A stretch of 64,000 nt of DNA from Lytechinus pictus (GCF_037042905.1 NC_087245.1:11423501-11487500); one strand, 5' to 3'. Shown: positions 45,815-58,150, counted from the stretch's first letter. Notes: generated by a model not told the origin, from the letters alone. Program-made: numbers and translations.

Positions 45815-46166
45815 TTCTCCTCTCCTTTCCCTCCTTTATTCCTTCTTTCTTTCCCTTTTTACTTGCTCCGCCAAGAGGGGAGGTGGGGGGGGGGCGGGCC
45901 CCTCGGCCCCCTGGTCCGCCTACGGGGACAAGGGGCGGGAAAATTTGACAAGCAAAAAAAAGGTTATCATCCCAAAAGTAAGGTCATCTCGTCCCAACTT
46001 GTCCCAAAATACATGTTTTATTTAGATTTAGAATGATGTATTTCTTACCATCATAAAAGACCAAAAATAGTAGGGGGGACATTTGATATCGTGTCCCCCC
46101 TACTATTTTGAGTAGGGGGGACACGTCCCCCCTGTCCCCCCTGGGATTTCCGCCCATGGTCCAATG

Positions 46167-46913
46167 CAAGTTCGTCCAATGACCATGTCGTCTAATGCCG
46201 TTTGGTACATACGGTATTAGAGAAGCTGATTAAAATAATGTTTCCGATGGTGCATGGGAATTCACCCCCATTTTTTATAAGACTACTTGTGCTTTCTCAT
46301 GTTAAGTCATATCGGTCACTTACTTAAATCTAACCATGTTAACCATGGATAATTGAAGTGGGAATGTTCTTCTCTAAGAATTGCAGAAATAAATTCCAAT
46401 AGACCACAAACTTTACGCCTCCAATTTCTTGACGAACATGCAGTTAACTATTCTACATTTCACGTGATTCAAAATCGATCGATCCTCATCCATATACAGT
46501 TTCTGCAAAAACCATGCACTCTGGAGAACCGGAACGTCCAAATCATTAAGTCTGAAGATTTATGAGAAACTTCAGCATGCTTTATATTTTCACACCCTTA
46601 CACTCCTCAGACTCTACTATCCATCATACAATAGAATGGGCAAAATCAAATAAAATATCGACTGATGATTGAATGTAGACCGATTTATTCAACATACTTT
46701 ACTGTTCAGAAATAAAACAAAATGATATACGATCAGCTGTTCAATATAGCCTAACTATAAATATTTTACGTTACACTCCCCAGTTTGTATACATTCTATA
46801 CAGGTGCTTTTATTTTGTTTTTACTTATAATAGTATGCATGCATTACATAAAGTTACCAAAATGAAAACACTCGTACTGCATCAAGGAAAGAATTCCCAT
46901 AATTTTTTTTTGG
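46167..46913. other. Gene-free stretch
   Basis: No supported gene or repeat. A 70-codon frame at 46353-46565 has no recognisable features. Confidence 0.35.
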
Positions 46914-47102
46914 ATGATCTATAAAATGCCAGTCAAACAGCTGGGAGGTCTTTGTCGAAAATTTGTAAACTGGAACAGCAGTTTCGTCCTTAGTTTCGGA
47001 GCTGATAAAACATTGCAAATATGTCGTTTATCTAGAGTCCAGAACGAAACTGTTGAGTTGATTTTTTGTCGTCAAAGACTTCTTGGTTGTGCTTTGTCAT
47101 GA
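46914..47102 (+). other. Unrecognised open frame, second of a diverged pair
   Basis: It matches the frame at 34660-34843 over about 40 codons: LGGLCRKFVNWNS, VLSFGADKTLQ and CRLSRVQNETV against GGLYRKFVTRNN, VLSFRPGEKLQ and CRLSRIKGTV. One-codon indels keep the frame. No known domain is seen, and it may be a captured exon or a piece of a coding mobile element. Confidence 0.35.
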
Positions 47103-47631
47103 AGGGCAGCTGATAATACATTTTCTATGTTCTTGGCCGTCGTGGGTCTTGAAGCGAAAATTCTCTACTAGCCCTCTTCTTATACCGACATTTTGAATAG
47201 TTTAATGAACAATGTATCAGCATACTCAATGGATGAAGAAAGATCAGCAAAACTGTATATTCTAGCCATTTGCCATAATTTATAAAGCTACATCTCCACC
47301 AGTTTGCGTTGGTCTACACACTTGAACTAATGAATAACCATCTAAAAAAATTAATTTGACTTATTTTTCTTCTACATAACAATATAATATAACATAAATA
47401 TAACAAATGTATATTTATAATAAATCAGGCATATATATATCATTTAGCACAAAACCAGTAGCAGAAGATGGATTGCCATGATTGTAAGCAAAAAAATGCT
47501 TGAAAATATGACAAACCGAAACATATATTAATCATAGTAATTATACTATGAGCAGAATGGATAATTACGAATTATTAAAGTATTAATTAAGTATAACGCA
47601 AAAAAAGATAAAAAAATCTAACAAGCCTACA

Positions 47632-50120
47632 CTTGATATAATATATACACAACAAAAAAGTAAGTCCCCCCTTAAACAAACATCCATAATTTCCGAACCA
47701 ATGCGAGATTTTAATATATTTTTACATGAGCGTGTAGGTAATTTTATAAGCTACCCTCTGAGTATTTTATGTCATGCTTCAGTGAGCACCACCATAAGGC
47801 AAAATTGTCAATTTTCAAAAGTCACAAGCCCAATATCATGATTTTGATTCCACTTTATTGAAACGAATTCCACATTCTCATCATGAAAAATAGTAAGAAG
47901 GCTTGTAAAATGTACTTTCTAAAAGACGATGCAACTTTTTTGGCTAAATTTCACGGTTGAATAAACACAAGTCTAATTGTTATAATTTGATTTTTTACAC
48001 ATTTCTATCGAATGATCGAATATGATGACAGTTATTTTTGGGAAGAGTATCTTCAACAATATTCATCGTTTCGCGGTTCAATAAACATTTAATGAAGACA
48101 AAAAATACGATTTTTAAATATCATAGGCAAGTATTGTTTCATTTTGGGAACTGAAATTATTTTTTGTTATGTTCATGACCAATTAACATGCTTCAATGTT
48201 TCGAAGGCGTTTAATTAAACATTCACGCTTGAATGAACATGTGGAATGTGATTGGCTCTTTTTTACGTTATTGGAAAATAATGCAATGGCTAACTATGGA
48301 TATCTGTCACAAACCTTCTTGCATAGTTTATTTAATTTGATTTTAATAAAAATCCCGTCTAATGTATAATGCATCAGTGAGCACACAATATTAACAAATT
48401 ATGCAAATGAGTAGAAAGTTCAAGGCCTTGGCTCCACTCATTGCCGTATCGAATGGTTATTTTGGTGTGCGCGCCTTTTGGATAGTCTTACTCTGAACCC
48501 ATGTGCGAAGTTTCATGAAAAAACTGTGGACAGAAGTAACAAAAACCGTCCATGAAACAAACCCTCATTTCACTGTTGTTAAAATTTTGGCTTCCTCTCT
48601 CATAGACATTGTGTACACTATGGGTGCATATGTTTAAAGGGGAATCCAGCCTTGGCCATAAAATGTTGTGTTGGGAAGGAGAAAAATTAATTAAACAGAA
48701 TGGTGAAAGTTTTAAAGAAATCGGACAAGCAATAAGAAAGTTATAGCTGCTTTAAAATTGAGATCACTAATACTATGTAGATTTTAAATTGGCAACTGGG
48801 TAAGTAAATTATGACAAGGGGCAAGGACAACTTTCCCATAGGCCATGTACTTTATTATCAGGGATTTGTGGTTTTCTCCTAAGTACCCATTCCCCTGGGG
48901 CAGTAGTCTAAACATAACCCAGGTAGTATATTGTTTTATGTCCTCATGAAAGAAAAATATAATTTGAAATAAAACTTTTACGAAAAATGACATTTTAGCC
49001 ATAATATGTATTGGAGTACATGGAAGAGTAGTCCTTGCCTTACATCACTATGACATCCCATATGCGGCCAATTTGAAGTCTCCATGGGTATAGTGATTAC
49101 CAATATTTACAACTTTTAACAATTCATAACTTTCTTGTTGTTTGTCCAATATTGTTCAAACTTTCACCTATCAACTTGTCTGATTTTTTGTTTGGGTTGG
49201 ATTCCCCTCTAAGAATAAGTAACCCCTTATTCAATATGGTGGAACTTTTTTTCAAGGCTGTCTTTAGCAATGTCATTTGGCAGTAATGTTTATCGACCTA
49301 TGGGCAGAATTCTGTGCAAAAAATAAAATTGATCTGTTCATTTATGGATGAGTGAGCACGTATCAAAGTGGGAAAAGGGACATTTTCAATGTCACAGACT
49401 CATTTTGAAGGGTATTTAAGTGAATAATAGGGCCAAATTCGTTTTCAAATGTGACTTAATTGCTGTTCTTTTTATCATCCATCATTTATATCACCACACA
49501 CTTTCCGAACTTTCAACATTTTCATGGTTGAGCGAGCACATTCGAAAAACTTGGGAATGAACACTCTTTATACTGCATAAATGTATTCTTTTCCGAACGA
49601 TTTCTCAGGATCAGTTGAATTTATGGACAAATCAGTGGTGGATCCAGAATTTTGAAATGGGGAGGGGCCGAATAATTGGGGGAGCCACCAACTTTTTCCC
49701 ATTTTAACATGCTTTAAAAGTTGAAGAGGATACTACCATAAACCCCTATGATGATACGTCACAATACATTGTGCTCACTCAACCATTAACATATACGATA
49801 TCAAAATTGTGTGTGGAGTGGCTAAATGATGGATAGTAAAACAGCATTAACACCATGAAGTTTACCTAAAAACAACATTTGCCCAACTTTGTATTAAACA
49901 ATCTGAAAAACGACTATTGTGACTTTCAAAAATTGTCATTTTTAATTCAATCTTTGATTACTCATGCATGACTCAACCGATCAATCTCATATTTCTTCAG
50001 GAGTTGCTTAATGAGTGTAGAAAATCACCTACGAAATATCATATCTCAAAATTATTCCGTTCAAAAGTTAAAGCAATTTGATTTAGGGGGATCTTCTTTT
50101 TTGTTGTGTATATAATCAAG
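47632..50120. mobile_element. Second large foldback element, interrupted by a MITE
   Basis: The left terminus (CTTGAT, TATATACACAACAAAAAAG, then CCCCCCTTAAACAAA) is inverted at the right terminus (TTTAGGGGGATCTTC, TTTTTTGTTGTGTATATAATC, AAG). Both arms hold diverged units around GGTTGAGTGAGCAC: direct at about 47780, 48375, 49350 and 49525, inverted at about 49770 and 49965. Segments 49450-49545 and 49770-49860 are clear inverted partners. A TTAA-type MITE (48638-49208) sits in the left arm. A hAT-like end (CAGTGGTGGATCCAGA) lies near the centre at 49633. No coding frame is present. Confidence 0.75.
48638..49208. mobile_element. TTAA-type MITE, copy 2
   Basis: Ends AGGGGAATCCAGCC and GGTTGGATTCCCCT, with TTAA on the left and the decayed CTAA on the right. 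It is about 90% similar by eye to the copy at 19104-19700, including the segment GGCAACTGGGTAAGTAAATT. Confidence 0.85.
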
Positions 50121-50146
50121 AAAAAACAATGATAATGATAAATAAA

Positions 50147-50272
50147 GGTGATGAAGATGATGATGATGATAATGATGATGATGATGATGATGACGATGGT
50201 GTTGGTGATGATGGTGGTGATGGTGGTGGTGGTAGTGGTAGTGGTGGAAATGATGATGATGATGAAAAAGGA
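50147..50272. repeat. GAT/GGT trinucleotide microsatellite
   Basis: Imperfect (GAT)n and (GGT)n units. The aspartate- and glycine-rich open frame that reads through it is an artefact. Confidence 0.92.
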
Positions 50273-50419
50273 ATAATACAACACGATTATGACACAGGAA
50301 AGTTTTACTTTACATATATTGATAGTAACATGACCTTAATTGAACATATCAAAATGCGTATAAAGTTTGAACCATATTTCAGAGATTGCAGTGAAATTAA
50401 AATCATAGTAAATAGATGA

Positions 50420-51750
50420 CAAAAGTACCTGAATCTCATGAAAATTCTTTGGAAAGCATCTCTCATTCAGATGTAACAAAGAAATGTTTGTTTGTATATT
50501 CATATTGACTGTTAAAACATCACGATAATCATATTGACAGTTTCATGTTAAGCATTAAAATCTCCATCAGATAAGATATTTCAAACAAATTTTAAGTTTG
50601 TATGATTATGACAGATTCACACTCTATTGATTTATGCGAGGGTGTACACACGTTTTAGAAGAAACTCTGTCAATACTGGAGAATGACAACATTAAAATGT
50701 TATTATTCATATTTTGTCGATCGGTTCAATGAATCTTTTGTTGCCTTTGTACTTTGCAGCACATTAGATTTTCCCTTTCTGTGTGTGTCTCCGAAATATT
50801 CTTTTCTTTCCGTTCTTATTCTATCTCGCCCATGCAATTATTTTTCTGGTCACGCACACCTTTATAGTACAAGTCATGTTTGATAATGCAAAATGAACCA
50901 CCTACAACTGCGGGAAGTGCTTTCTCTATCTTCACCTAATCAAATATCTTCTGCTTTAACCAGCTGCTAATTTCTATACCATGTAAGTACCCATGGAAGA
51001 AATGCCAATTAATTATTTGACTCTTAGTTAAAGGAGAACTGGTAAGCACTTTGTGAAGCAAATGGTAGGCCCTTGTTTTGAGCCAATCAGATGCACTGGC
51101 ATTGATTTAGTAACTTATATTTAACAGTTGTTAGTGAAATTCACCCTCTAATTGCTTTTGTATTTCTAACTGGATTGGCTGATGTATAACTAAAAAAAAT
51201 CGATCAAGAAATTTACTTCAAATTAAATGTATCATTCCAAATTGGCATCAATTCATTTTATCATGTCTCTCGGTGTGTTGTAGGTTGGTCATGATTTTAC
51301 TCTGAACATTATAAACAAAACAAAGTAATATATCTCGTATCTACATTTAATCTACAACTGACACCGGAATAATATTGGGTGAATCAATACATCAATATAG
51401 CCAACAATGAGAGCTTGGAAGTCATGATAATGAGGAAATGAACGAGCATAGATACTCGGACCAATCTAACGAAGACATGTCATCTGATCATTCTCTTATT
51501 GATTTTTTTATTATTAAAACGTTTACGTGGTTATTATGAGATATGTGTCATGATGTATTAATGTCATACTAATCATAGCAAAAGATTAATGAAAAATGAA
51601 AAAGAAATGAACAGCTAGAAAATTCACCTCGACCTATATATGTTTCTATAGACTGCTAGATATTGCTCGAGGCTGCTCAGACAATCATGTCAAAATTGAT
51701 ATGAAAGAAATATCTTCTAATCACCTCCTCCCAGCCGCAGAGCAATAACA
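50420..51750. other. Gene-free stretch
   Basis: AT-rich sequence without supported genes or complete elements. Confidence 0.4.
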
Positions 51751-51758
51751 GTTTATTC

Positions 51759-52022
51759 CAGGGAAGGATCCAGGATTTCCATTAAGGGTGGGGGACTTTT
51801 ATGGTGATTTATGTCAGGAAAACTTGGACAGGCCAAAAAAAAAGGGTTTTCACTACCAAATGTAGCCTACGTCTTTTTGTTCCAGGAAAAATAAGACAAG
51901 TAAAAAAAAAAAAGGGGGGGGGGGTCCTACGGTGTGTATAAACAAATTGTTATGCCTCTCAAAAAGGGCGGGGCGGGGGGGGGGGCACGGGTCGAATGTG
52001 CCCCTATCTGGATCAGCCACTG
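51759..52022. mobile_element. hAT-like MITE
   Basis: A 264-bp element with perfect 8-bp target duplication GTTTATTC (51751-51758 and 52023-52030). The ends are CAGGGAAGGATCCAGG and the inverse of CAGTGGCTGATCCAG. Inside are A-rich and G-rich runs like those in 43401-43599. Confidence 0.9.
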
Positions 52023-52255
52023 GTTTATTCGTTTTTATTTTCGTGTAGAGAATCGTAAACTATTTTGACCAACCAAAAAAATAGATCATTTACAACTGTA
52101 AAATGATTGTAAAATTTGCAATTATCTACAAATTAAATGACAGTGCCATGTTTCACGGAGACATAAAAGGTGTTTTTCTGGTTAGGGATGTGGTTGTTTT
52201 TTTGTTGGAGGCGGTATTAGTGATGGAGGAGTGTGTGCGCACACGCGTGAGTGAG

Positions 52256-52287
52256 GTGTGAGGGTGCGTGTGTGTGTGTGTGTGTGT
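52256..52287. repeat. GT microsatellite
   Basis: A short (GT)n run in a G/T-rich stretch. Confidence 0.85.
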
Positions 52288-52401
52288 AGGCGGATCGATG
52301 TCATAACACTGAGCACCCTGGTTACAGCCTTTTATAATTATTTTCGTGATATTCGTTGATTAATATTTGTTAATAAATTTCATACATGTTAATTCTGAAC
52401 A

Positions 52402-52540
52402 GTAGCGTACGCAGGATATTTGAAAGGGGGGTTGAAGCTGAATAAAATGTTGACAAGCAAAAAAAAAGTCTTTACCAAACATTTAGGGAGGGGGGTTGTG
52501 GGTATCAAAACAATTAGAGAAGGGGGGGTAATCTGAGAAG
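52402..52540. mobile_element. Possible hAT-like element fragment
   Basis: The end-like word CAGTAGCGTACGCAGG is followed by GAAAGGGGGG and ACAAGCAAAAAAAA, as inside the other hAT-like elements here. No matching right end was found. Confidence 0.35.
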
Positions 52541-53082
52541 GATATTAATACAAGACAAATAATTCACTCTGATCTAATCTTACTGAAATCAAACAACTTA
52601 AACAAAACAAAAAACAAAACCAGAAAACATCTGCATGTACCTGTGGTATAAGGTATCCATGGTATCGGTTCCATTTGCATTGCAATCTACCCGTCAATGT
52701 ATTTGATTCTTTTCGTTGTTGCGTTCATATGTATTATTCTCTTTCAAGTTGTTTGTTATTGATCATGTATTTTCATTAAGTAATTCTTATATTATGATTG
52801 TAATAGATTCCTTTTTCATATTTGTATAAATTGCACTTTGAAACATTAGTCTAAAACGCTTTATGATTTAGAATGTTATCATTATCATGTTACAAACCCT
52901 ATACCTATGCCTATTTTGCAATGAAAACATTACTTGAAATTAAGGGGAATAAAAAAGAGAACCCAACAAAAATCAATCCCTCAACTGCCGCCACACAATA
53001 GGTCCATGCTTACAGTGAAGGATATTTGAACTAATAATGCATATCTCTCATTGTTATTTTTTAGAACTTGATACAAAAGAAG

Positions 53083-54408
53083 ATGGATGACGACATACTA
53101 AATGAAGGTATAACTTCAACAACTCAAACGAAGACAAAAGTCATGAACGGGAGTAGGAATTCGGATCTCTTCGTGTTTGAAGATTACAACCAACGCATTG
53201 CTACAGCCACCATCCTTTGTATCGTCTTTGTGGTTGGATCCATCGGCAACACTCTCGTTATCATTGCCGTAATCCTTTCTCGTAAACTCCGTACATCCAC
53301 CAACTGGTTCGTTGTCAACCTGGGTTGCTCAGACCTTCTAACATGCCTCTCTCTACCTTTTCATATTGTCGCCTTACTTAGCCGTGACGGTTGGCCTCTG
53401 GCTGGTTGGATCTGTGCTGCCAATTCTGTTGTGAGTCTGATATGTGTAGGCGCAAGCGTCATGACGTTATCTCTCATTGCCTATAACCGCTGGTTCTTGC
53501 TGACTAAAATAATTGGAAGCTTCCAGAAGCTCTACACAACTCGGAACATATGCTTGATGGTACTCAGTGCTTGGCTTTACCCAGCTCTTTTGGTCCTGGT
53601 GCCTCACTTTGCAGGGTTGGGTCGACTGGGATATTCTTACGAGTACAAAACATGCTCACAAGATACATCACTTCCTAACTCGGACCTATATAGCCTCATA
53701 GCAGGGGCAGGTGGCATTATTCCTGTATTCATTGCCATAGTTGTGATTTACATTCGGATCTATCTCTTCGTTACCAAACAGAGAAAAAATATGAACCAGC
53801 TCAAAAAGGCAGGCATACCCGAGTCTCAAAATGTTCAAACAGAAATGAGCTCATCGGAAGTTTCATCGGTTGCACAAAGCAACCTCTCACCCGACAATGC
53901 AACCAAACAAAGCTGTTCGACATTGAACATGGACATATCACAAACAACAGAGAAAGGCCTGGACGAATCATCTGGGGATGACAAAGCAATAGCCAATGAA
54001 GAGAATTTCCAAAAGAAATCATCACCTGAAATTCCTAGAGATCTTTCAAAGCGGTCTCCAGAAGAACCGAAAGTTAATCAGAAGCGTCCAAGATTCTTTA
54101 AGCCAAAGGCATCTGAAAACAAGACACAACCACGACTGAACAAATACAATGTCACGGTAACGAAAAGACTTGCCATCGTTGTTTTAGCCTTCTTCATTTG
54201 CCTTCTCCCGTTCGGTGTAAGCGTTGTTGTTCCTCCAAGCGATCCTGGTATCCCTTGGACTGGTTTGATGCTGTCATTAAATAGTTGCATCAACCCTTTG
54301 ATTTACGCCAGAACAATGCCAGATTTCCGCAAGGTGATGCTGGCCATCATTCGTTGTCGCCTTAAAAACATACCCGATCCAATTGCATGCTTAAGTCGAT
54401 TTCGTTAA
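53083..54408 (+). CDS. Orphan rhodopsin-class (class A) GPCR, single exon
   Basis: A seven-helix receptor of 441 residues in one exon. Landmarks are N56 in TM1 (GN), D84 in TM2 (NLGCSD), C111 and C191 for the extracellular disulfide, NRW at 135-137 in place of DRY, a TM6 from about 361 with CLLP in place of CWxP, and NPLIY at 404-408. The third intracellular loop is long (about 233-358), charged and Ser/Lys-rich. One N-glycosylation site (NGS, 22-24) is in the N-terminus. ATG 53083 is the first in frame. An acceptor-like TTATTTTTTAG ends at 53064, so a 5' UTR intron is likely. It is closely related to the gene at 60510-61904. The ligand is unknown. The NRW/NRY and loop features recall melatonin-, GPR84- or moody-like receptors, but I cannot assign it. 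Confidence 0.92.
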   Translation: MDDDILNEGITSTTQTKTKVMNGSRNSDLFVFEDYNQRIATATILCIVFVVGSIGNTLVIIAVILSRKLRTSTNWFVVNLGCSDLLTCLSLPFHIVALLSRDGWPLAGWICAANSVVSLICVGASVMTLSLIAYNRWFLLTKIIGSFQKLYTTRNICLMVLSAWLYPALLVLVPHFAGLGRLGYSYEYKTCSQDTSLPNSDLYSLIAGAGGIIPVFIAIVVIYIRIYLFVTKQRKNMNQLKKAGIPESQNVQTEMSSSEVSSVAQSNLSPDNATKQSCSTLNMDISQTTEKGLDESSGDDKAIANEENFQKKSSPEIPRDLSKRSPEEPKVNQKRPRFFKPKASENKTQPRLNKYNVTVTKRLAIVVLAFFICLLPFGVSVVVPPSDPGIPWTGLMLSLNSCINPLIYARTMPDFRKVMLAIIRCRLKNIPDPIACLSRFR

Positions 54409-56528
54409 TATGGTTAGATCGGGTGCCTATAAAGTTGGTTGCTCAAGTGTATCACTTTTTCAGACAATTTAGTGGTCATCTTTATCATAGCCAAAGAATT
54501 GTAATTATTTTCCAAAGATAGAATGATATTTCATTCCGGTATATATTGTCTTTCACGGTTAGACCATGTACTTTTGGCCATTTTCCTAAAGTGGTTGCTT
54601 CTATGTATTCATATCCGCGTGTGTATACTGTAGAAGGAAAGAGAGTCAAGAAGTCAGTCAGAACCTGTATCATCGGTTATGTCAAATGTCTTCAGATCTT
54701 AAAGACAGACCATAGCTGGTGAGGCATTGACATGATCAATTAGCGAGTTTCATTCAGCGATCGACGTACGGGCATATAATATGGCAAACCCTTTTAAAGG
54801 GGGTTCTCCAGTTGAAAAATAATATGATTTGAACATAAAGATAAATCAGACAAATCTAGACTAATTCATTGAACACTTCAATAGGAACAACTTAATAGGA
54901 AGGATTACTGTAATAGTTTTATCTTGTTTTAAATAGATACTTAAGGCTGAAAATAATATGGCTTCAACAGAGAAAGAAAAGTCAGACAAATAAAATACTG
55001 AAAATTTCATCAAAATTGGACAAGGAATAGACATCTTAAAGATTTGCATTATTTCGGTGAAACAGTCTACACATGGTCTATGCATGTCTTCATTAATATT
55101 CAAAGAGCAAATTAACAGTGTCACATCCCCACTTGTTTTTTTTTGTTGTGTTTATTCAAATTTTGTCTTCCAAAGAATTAAAACATTTGGATTGACAACT
55201 GATTTAAAGTGGTACTCCAGGCTGAAAATAATATGATTTGAACAAAAACGAAAATAATATGATTTGAACAAAAACGAAAAATCAGACAAATACAACACTG
55301 AAAATGTCATCAAAATCGGACAAGGAGTAAGTGCCGCATATCAAGAGTGACATTGTGAGAAAGTACAGGAGTTTAGCATTGTGGTGATATAGATATCTTT
55401 GAGGCTTAAAATAAAAATTTGCACAATTTACAGAAGAAAACAGAGGGAGAAAATTCAGTTCTGGGGCACATTTTCAGGCCTGAAATTTACTTATTTATCA
55501 AAATGTTTTTAAAAATATAAATAACCAATATGAAAGAGAAACATTTCCTCTATCCGATTGTGCAATGATATTTAATTTGACTTGATGATAAAGTAGGTTA
55601 ATTCTTAGAGAAAGAAAATCTCACTGTTCACGAGATTTTGCAGGAAGGAGGATTCAGCCGCGAGAGGATTTGGATGACTTTGGCCTATTTGCTCCTAAGC
55701 ATAGGGACCTGCGGTATGACTGATAATGGGCGCTAAATTTAATTTAATTTCCGGAATATGCCATTTTTAAATTATGATGGGTTAAATATGTTTAATGACT
55801 ACTACGCTTATATAAATTTGATGATATAAGAGTATAATTCACATTCTTTACCCTTTACCAAATCTAAAGAGGGGCTTTACTTGGAGCCCATGATTTCATT
55901 TTTTTGTATTAGTAATTATTATTTTGTACTTGTGAAGTTATGTAACTTACACATGTAATCAAATCAATTGTTTATATTCATTGTGAATATGTGTCATTCA
56001 AACATTTTTCTTTTTTATTTCGATGTTGTGTATAGAGGACATTGGTTTCCCCTTAAAACTTCAAATTCAGTATAGCTTATTGGGAAAGCAATATAGTCTA
56101 AATCTGCATGAAACTATCTATCTTCTTATGTCTTATGATATACCATATATCAATTATTGCAACCTTATCTGGGGAAATTGTATTAAAACAAATTAACTCG
56201 ACCATTTATTTGTATTACAAAAGAAAGCTGTTAGGGTCTGCCCTTAATCAGCATATCTGTCACACACTGATCCTCTTTTTATCAACCAAAAACATACAAG
56301 ATAAATGATATAATTACTATACAAAGAACTATTTTCATGTTTAAATATTACTACAAAATGCTTCCTCTCGTGATTACAGACTTCTTTTCTTATAATAACA
56401 ACTTGCATTCATATCCAACACGAACTTAACACAACATTCACTTAAATAATCCGAGGACACCATTAACATATAAAATTTAATTTTGAATGAAATAAATTGA
56501 AATTGAATTGAAAAAAAAAACGCTCAGA
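54409..56528. repeat. Gene-free stretch with fragments of a TTAA-type repeat
   Basis: Three related fragments at about 54790-54870, 54944-55050 and 55204-55335 share AAAATAATATGATTTGAACA, ATCAGACAAAT and TCATCAAAATTGGACAAGGA-like words. The left borders read TTTAAAGGGGGTTCTCC and TTTAAAGTGGTACTCC. The last fragment has a 26-bp internal duplication at 55224. No gene is supported. Confidence 0.55.
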
Positions 56529-56633
56529 CATCATGGGCCTGATATTTGGAATACTTTTCCAGACTCACTCAAACAGACGAGATTCATTCATCACTTTAAA
56601 AAGTTATCGAAAACTTACTACTTAATTAAGTAG
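56529..56633 (+). pseudogene. C-terminal end of a non-LTR reverse transcriptase ORF
   Basis: The frame reads HGPDIWNTFPDSLKQTRF then HHFKKLSKTYYLIK and a TAG stop. By family knowledge (WN.LP.SL then FK..LK) this is the typical end of CR1/Jockey-like RT ORFs. Only this tail is present at this point. Confidence 0.6.
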
Positions 56634-56689
56634 TAATGAATTACTACTTAATAATGTAAACGAAGCTTGGGAGACTTGGGAGAATATGT

Positions 56690-58150
56690 TCTCTGTAGCT
56701 CACAGTAGACATGCACCGTACTCAATATTTCGATGTAGCAATATACGTAATGCACCAGGGGTTACCAGCTAGAGCAATACTCAAACTCGGAAGGCAGAGA
56801 TATATATTGCGTACAAAAGTCCCCAAAAGTGGCAAGTTTGAACATTAGAAAGCTGTCAAAAAGGCACGGAATGCTGTAAATAACAATGATGACTAAATGC
56901 ACGAAGAGGCAATATTATTCAAATGGAATAAAATAAAATAACGGCAATCCAACAAAATTGTGGGAAATAACAAAAGAAGCGCTATCTATGTCGAACGTCG
57001 AAGAACTTTACCGATACAACATACTAATTAACTTTTGGCAGATGAGTTTACTAAATACTTTGTTCATATTGGAAAGAAATTTGATTTATGGATGACGAAA
57101 TCGATCATTCGATATTTGATGACGATCTTGAAAATCTAGGGGATAATTTTACTTTTGAACCACTAGTGAGCATGACATGCAAAAGGTAATAAAAGCTATG
57201 AAATCTGCTAAAGCCACAGGAATCGATGGAATATCACCCAGGCTTCTAAAATCTGCATGTCCTATTATTTTGAAATCACTGACTGCTGCTCAATAGCCAG
57301 ATATGCAAATGAAATTCTCACTGTTCGTAAAGAAATGATATATTCAAGAAATAATATTTGACTTCCACCAATTTTTTTTTCAATGAGGTGCTATTCATAC
57401 CTGTAATGTTAAGTTTACTTTGTGAATACCTTATGATTTCCTTTGTATGTGACTTTTATACATTTTGATGCCATCACTCATATGCCTTCTTAGGCCGGCC
57501 GTCGGTTTTGACGGGTGTGATTTTTAAATAAAGAATAAACTAAACTATAAATGCTTTGTTAGCTACATGTTTCCTGATAAATGGAAAATAGCAAAAGTTT
57601 CTCCAGTTTATAAGTGTGGTGAACAAGAAGACATCGGAAACTACAGACCTATATCTGTCGTTCATGCTGTATCCAAAATATGAGAAAGAGCAGTTCATAA
57701 TTAACTCTACAAATTTCCCCAAAGAAAGTAAATATTGTTACGAGAGCAATCTGGTTATTAGACCGCATCACTCAACCCAAACTGAAGTGATATATGTTAC
57801 TGATCACATTCTTAGAGTCATATGAACGACGGATTCGTCACTGGAGCAATTTTTGTTGATCTGAAAAAGGCATTTGACACAGTTGACCGTCATAATATTA
57901 GAAAAATTATATCATGCTGGTGTCAAAGGACGTGAGATGCAGTGGTTTAGATCGTATTCCGAAAAGAGAGCACAATTATTAACTAAAAATCATGAAAATA
58001 GATGATTGTATGTCTTCATTTGTCCGTCCGGTTACCATTGGAGTGCCCCAAGGCTCAATATTAGGGCCGTTAATGTTTGTAATTTACATCAATAGTTTAC
58101 CACTGGCTTTTACTGATCTCGAACGCAAAGTACATATATATGCATTGCTT
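56690..58150 (+). pseudogene. Degenerate non-LTR retrotransposon reverse transcriptase
   Basis: Pieces in several frames are in RT order: NNGNPTKLWEITKEAL (about 56945), AKATGIDGISPRLLKSACP (about 57205), FPDKWKIAKVSPVYKCGE then NYRPIS (about 57570-57655), RPHHSTQTEV, IFVDLKKAFDTV (about 57850) and VPQGSILGPL (about 58040). Stops and frameshifts are frequent. The block 57290-57545 does not fit and ends in AATAAAGAATAAAC, so it is probably another retroelement's 3' end inserted here. Confidence 0.8.

Larger units (their letters stand above)
43717..45922. mobile_element. hAT-like element carrying a mirror-repeat array (inner)
   Basis: The left end CAGGGGCGGATCCAG and the right end CTGGTCCGCCTA lie between GGGGGACA (43709-43716) and CGGGGACA (45923-45930), a 7-of-8 target duplication. 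The interior is an array of the CGAGCGC mirror repeat (43890-45640), a duplicated 82-bp segment and a pyrimidine-rich tract, with no transposase. Confidence 0.7.
43680..46158. mobile_element. hAT-like non-autonomous element (outer), interrupted
   Basis: The ends CAGGGGCGGAAATC and the inverse of CATGGGCGGAAATC are flanked by a perfect 8-bp duplication GTCCAATG (43672-43679 and 46159-46166). Only about 37 bp at the left and 230 bp at the right belong to it. The rest is a second insertion at 43717-45922. The right part is the reverse complement of the 330-bp MITE in arylsulfatase intron 3, which shows what the uninterrupted element looks like. Confidence 0.85.

Noticed and set aside
45656-46036. 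126-codon Ser/Phe/Leu-rich + strand frame
   Set aside because: It reads through the 82-bp duplication and pyrimidine-rich transposon sequence, so it is an artefact.
50129-50419. 96-codon Asp/Gly-rich open frame
   Set aside because: It is a read-through of a GAT/GGT microsatellite, with no domain and no splice context.
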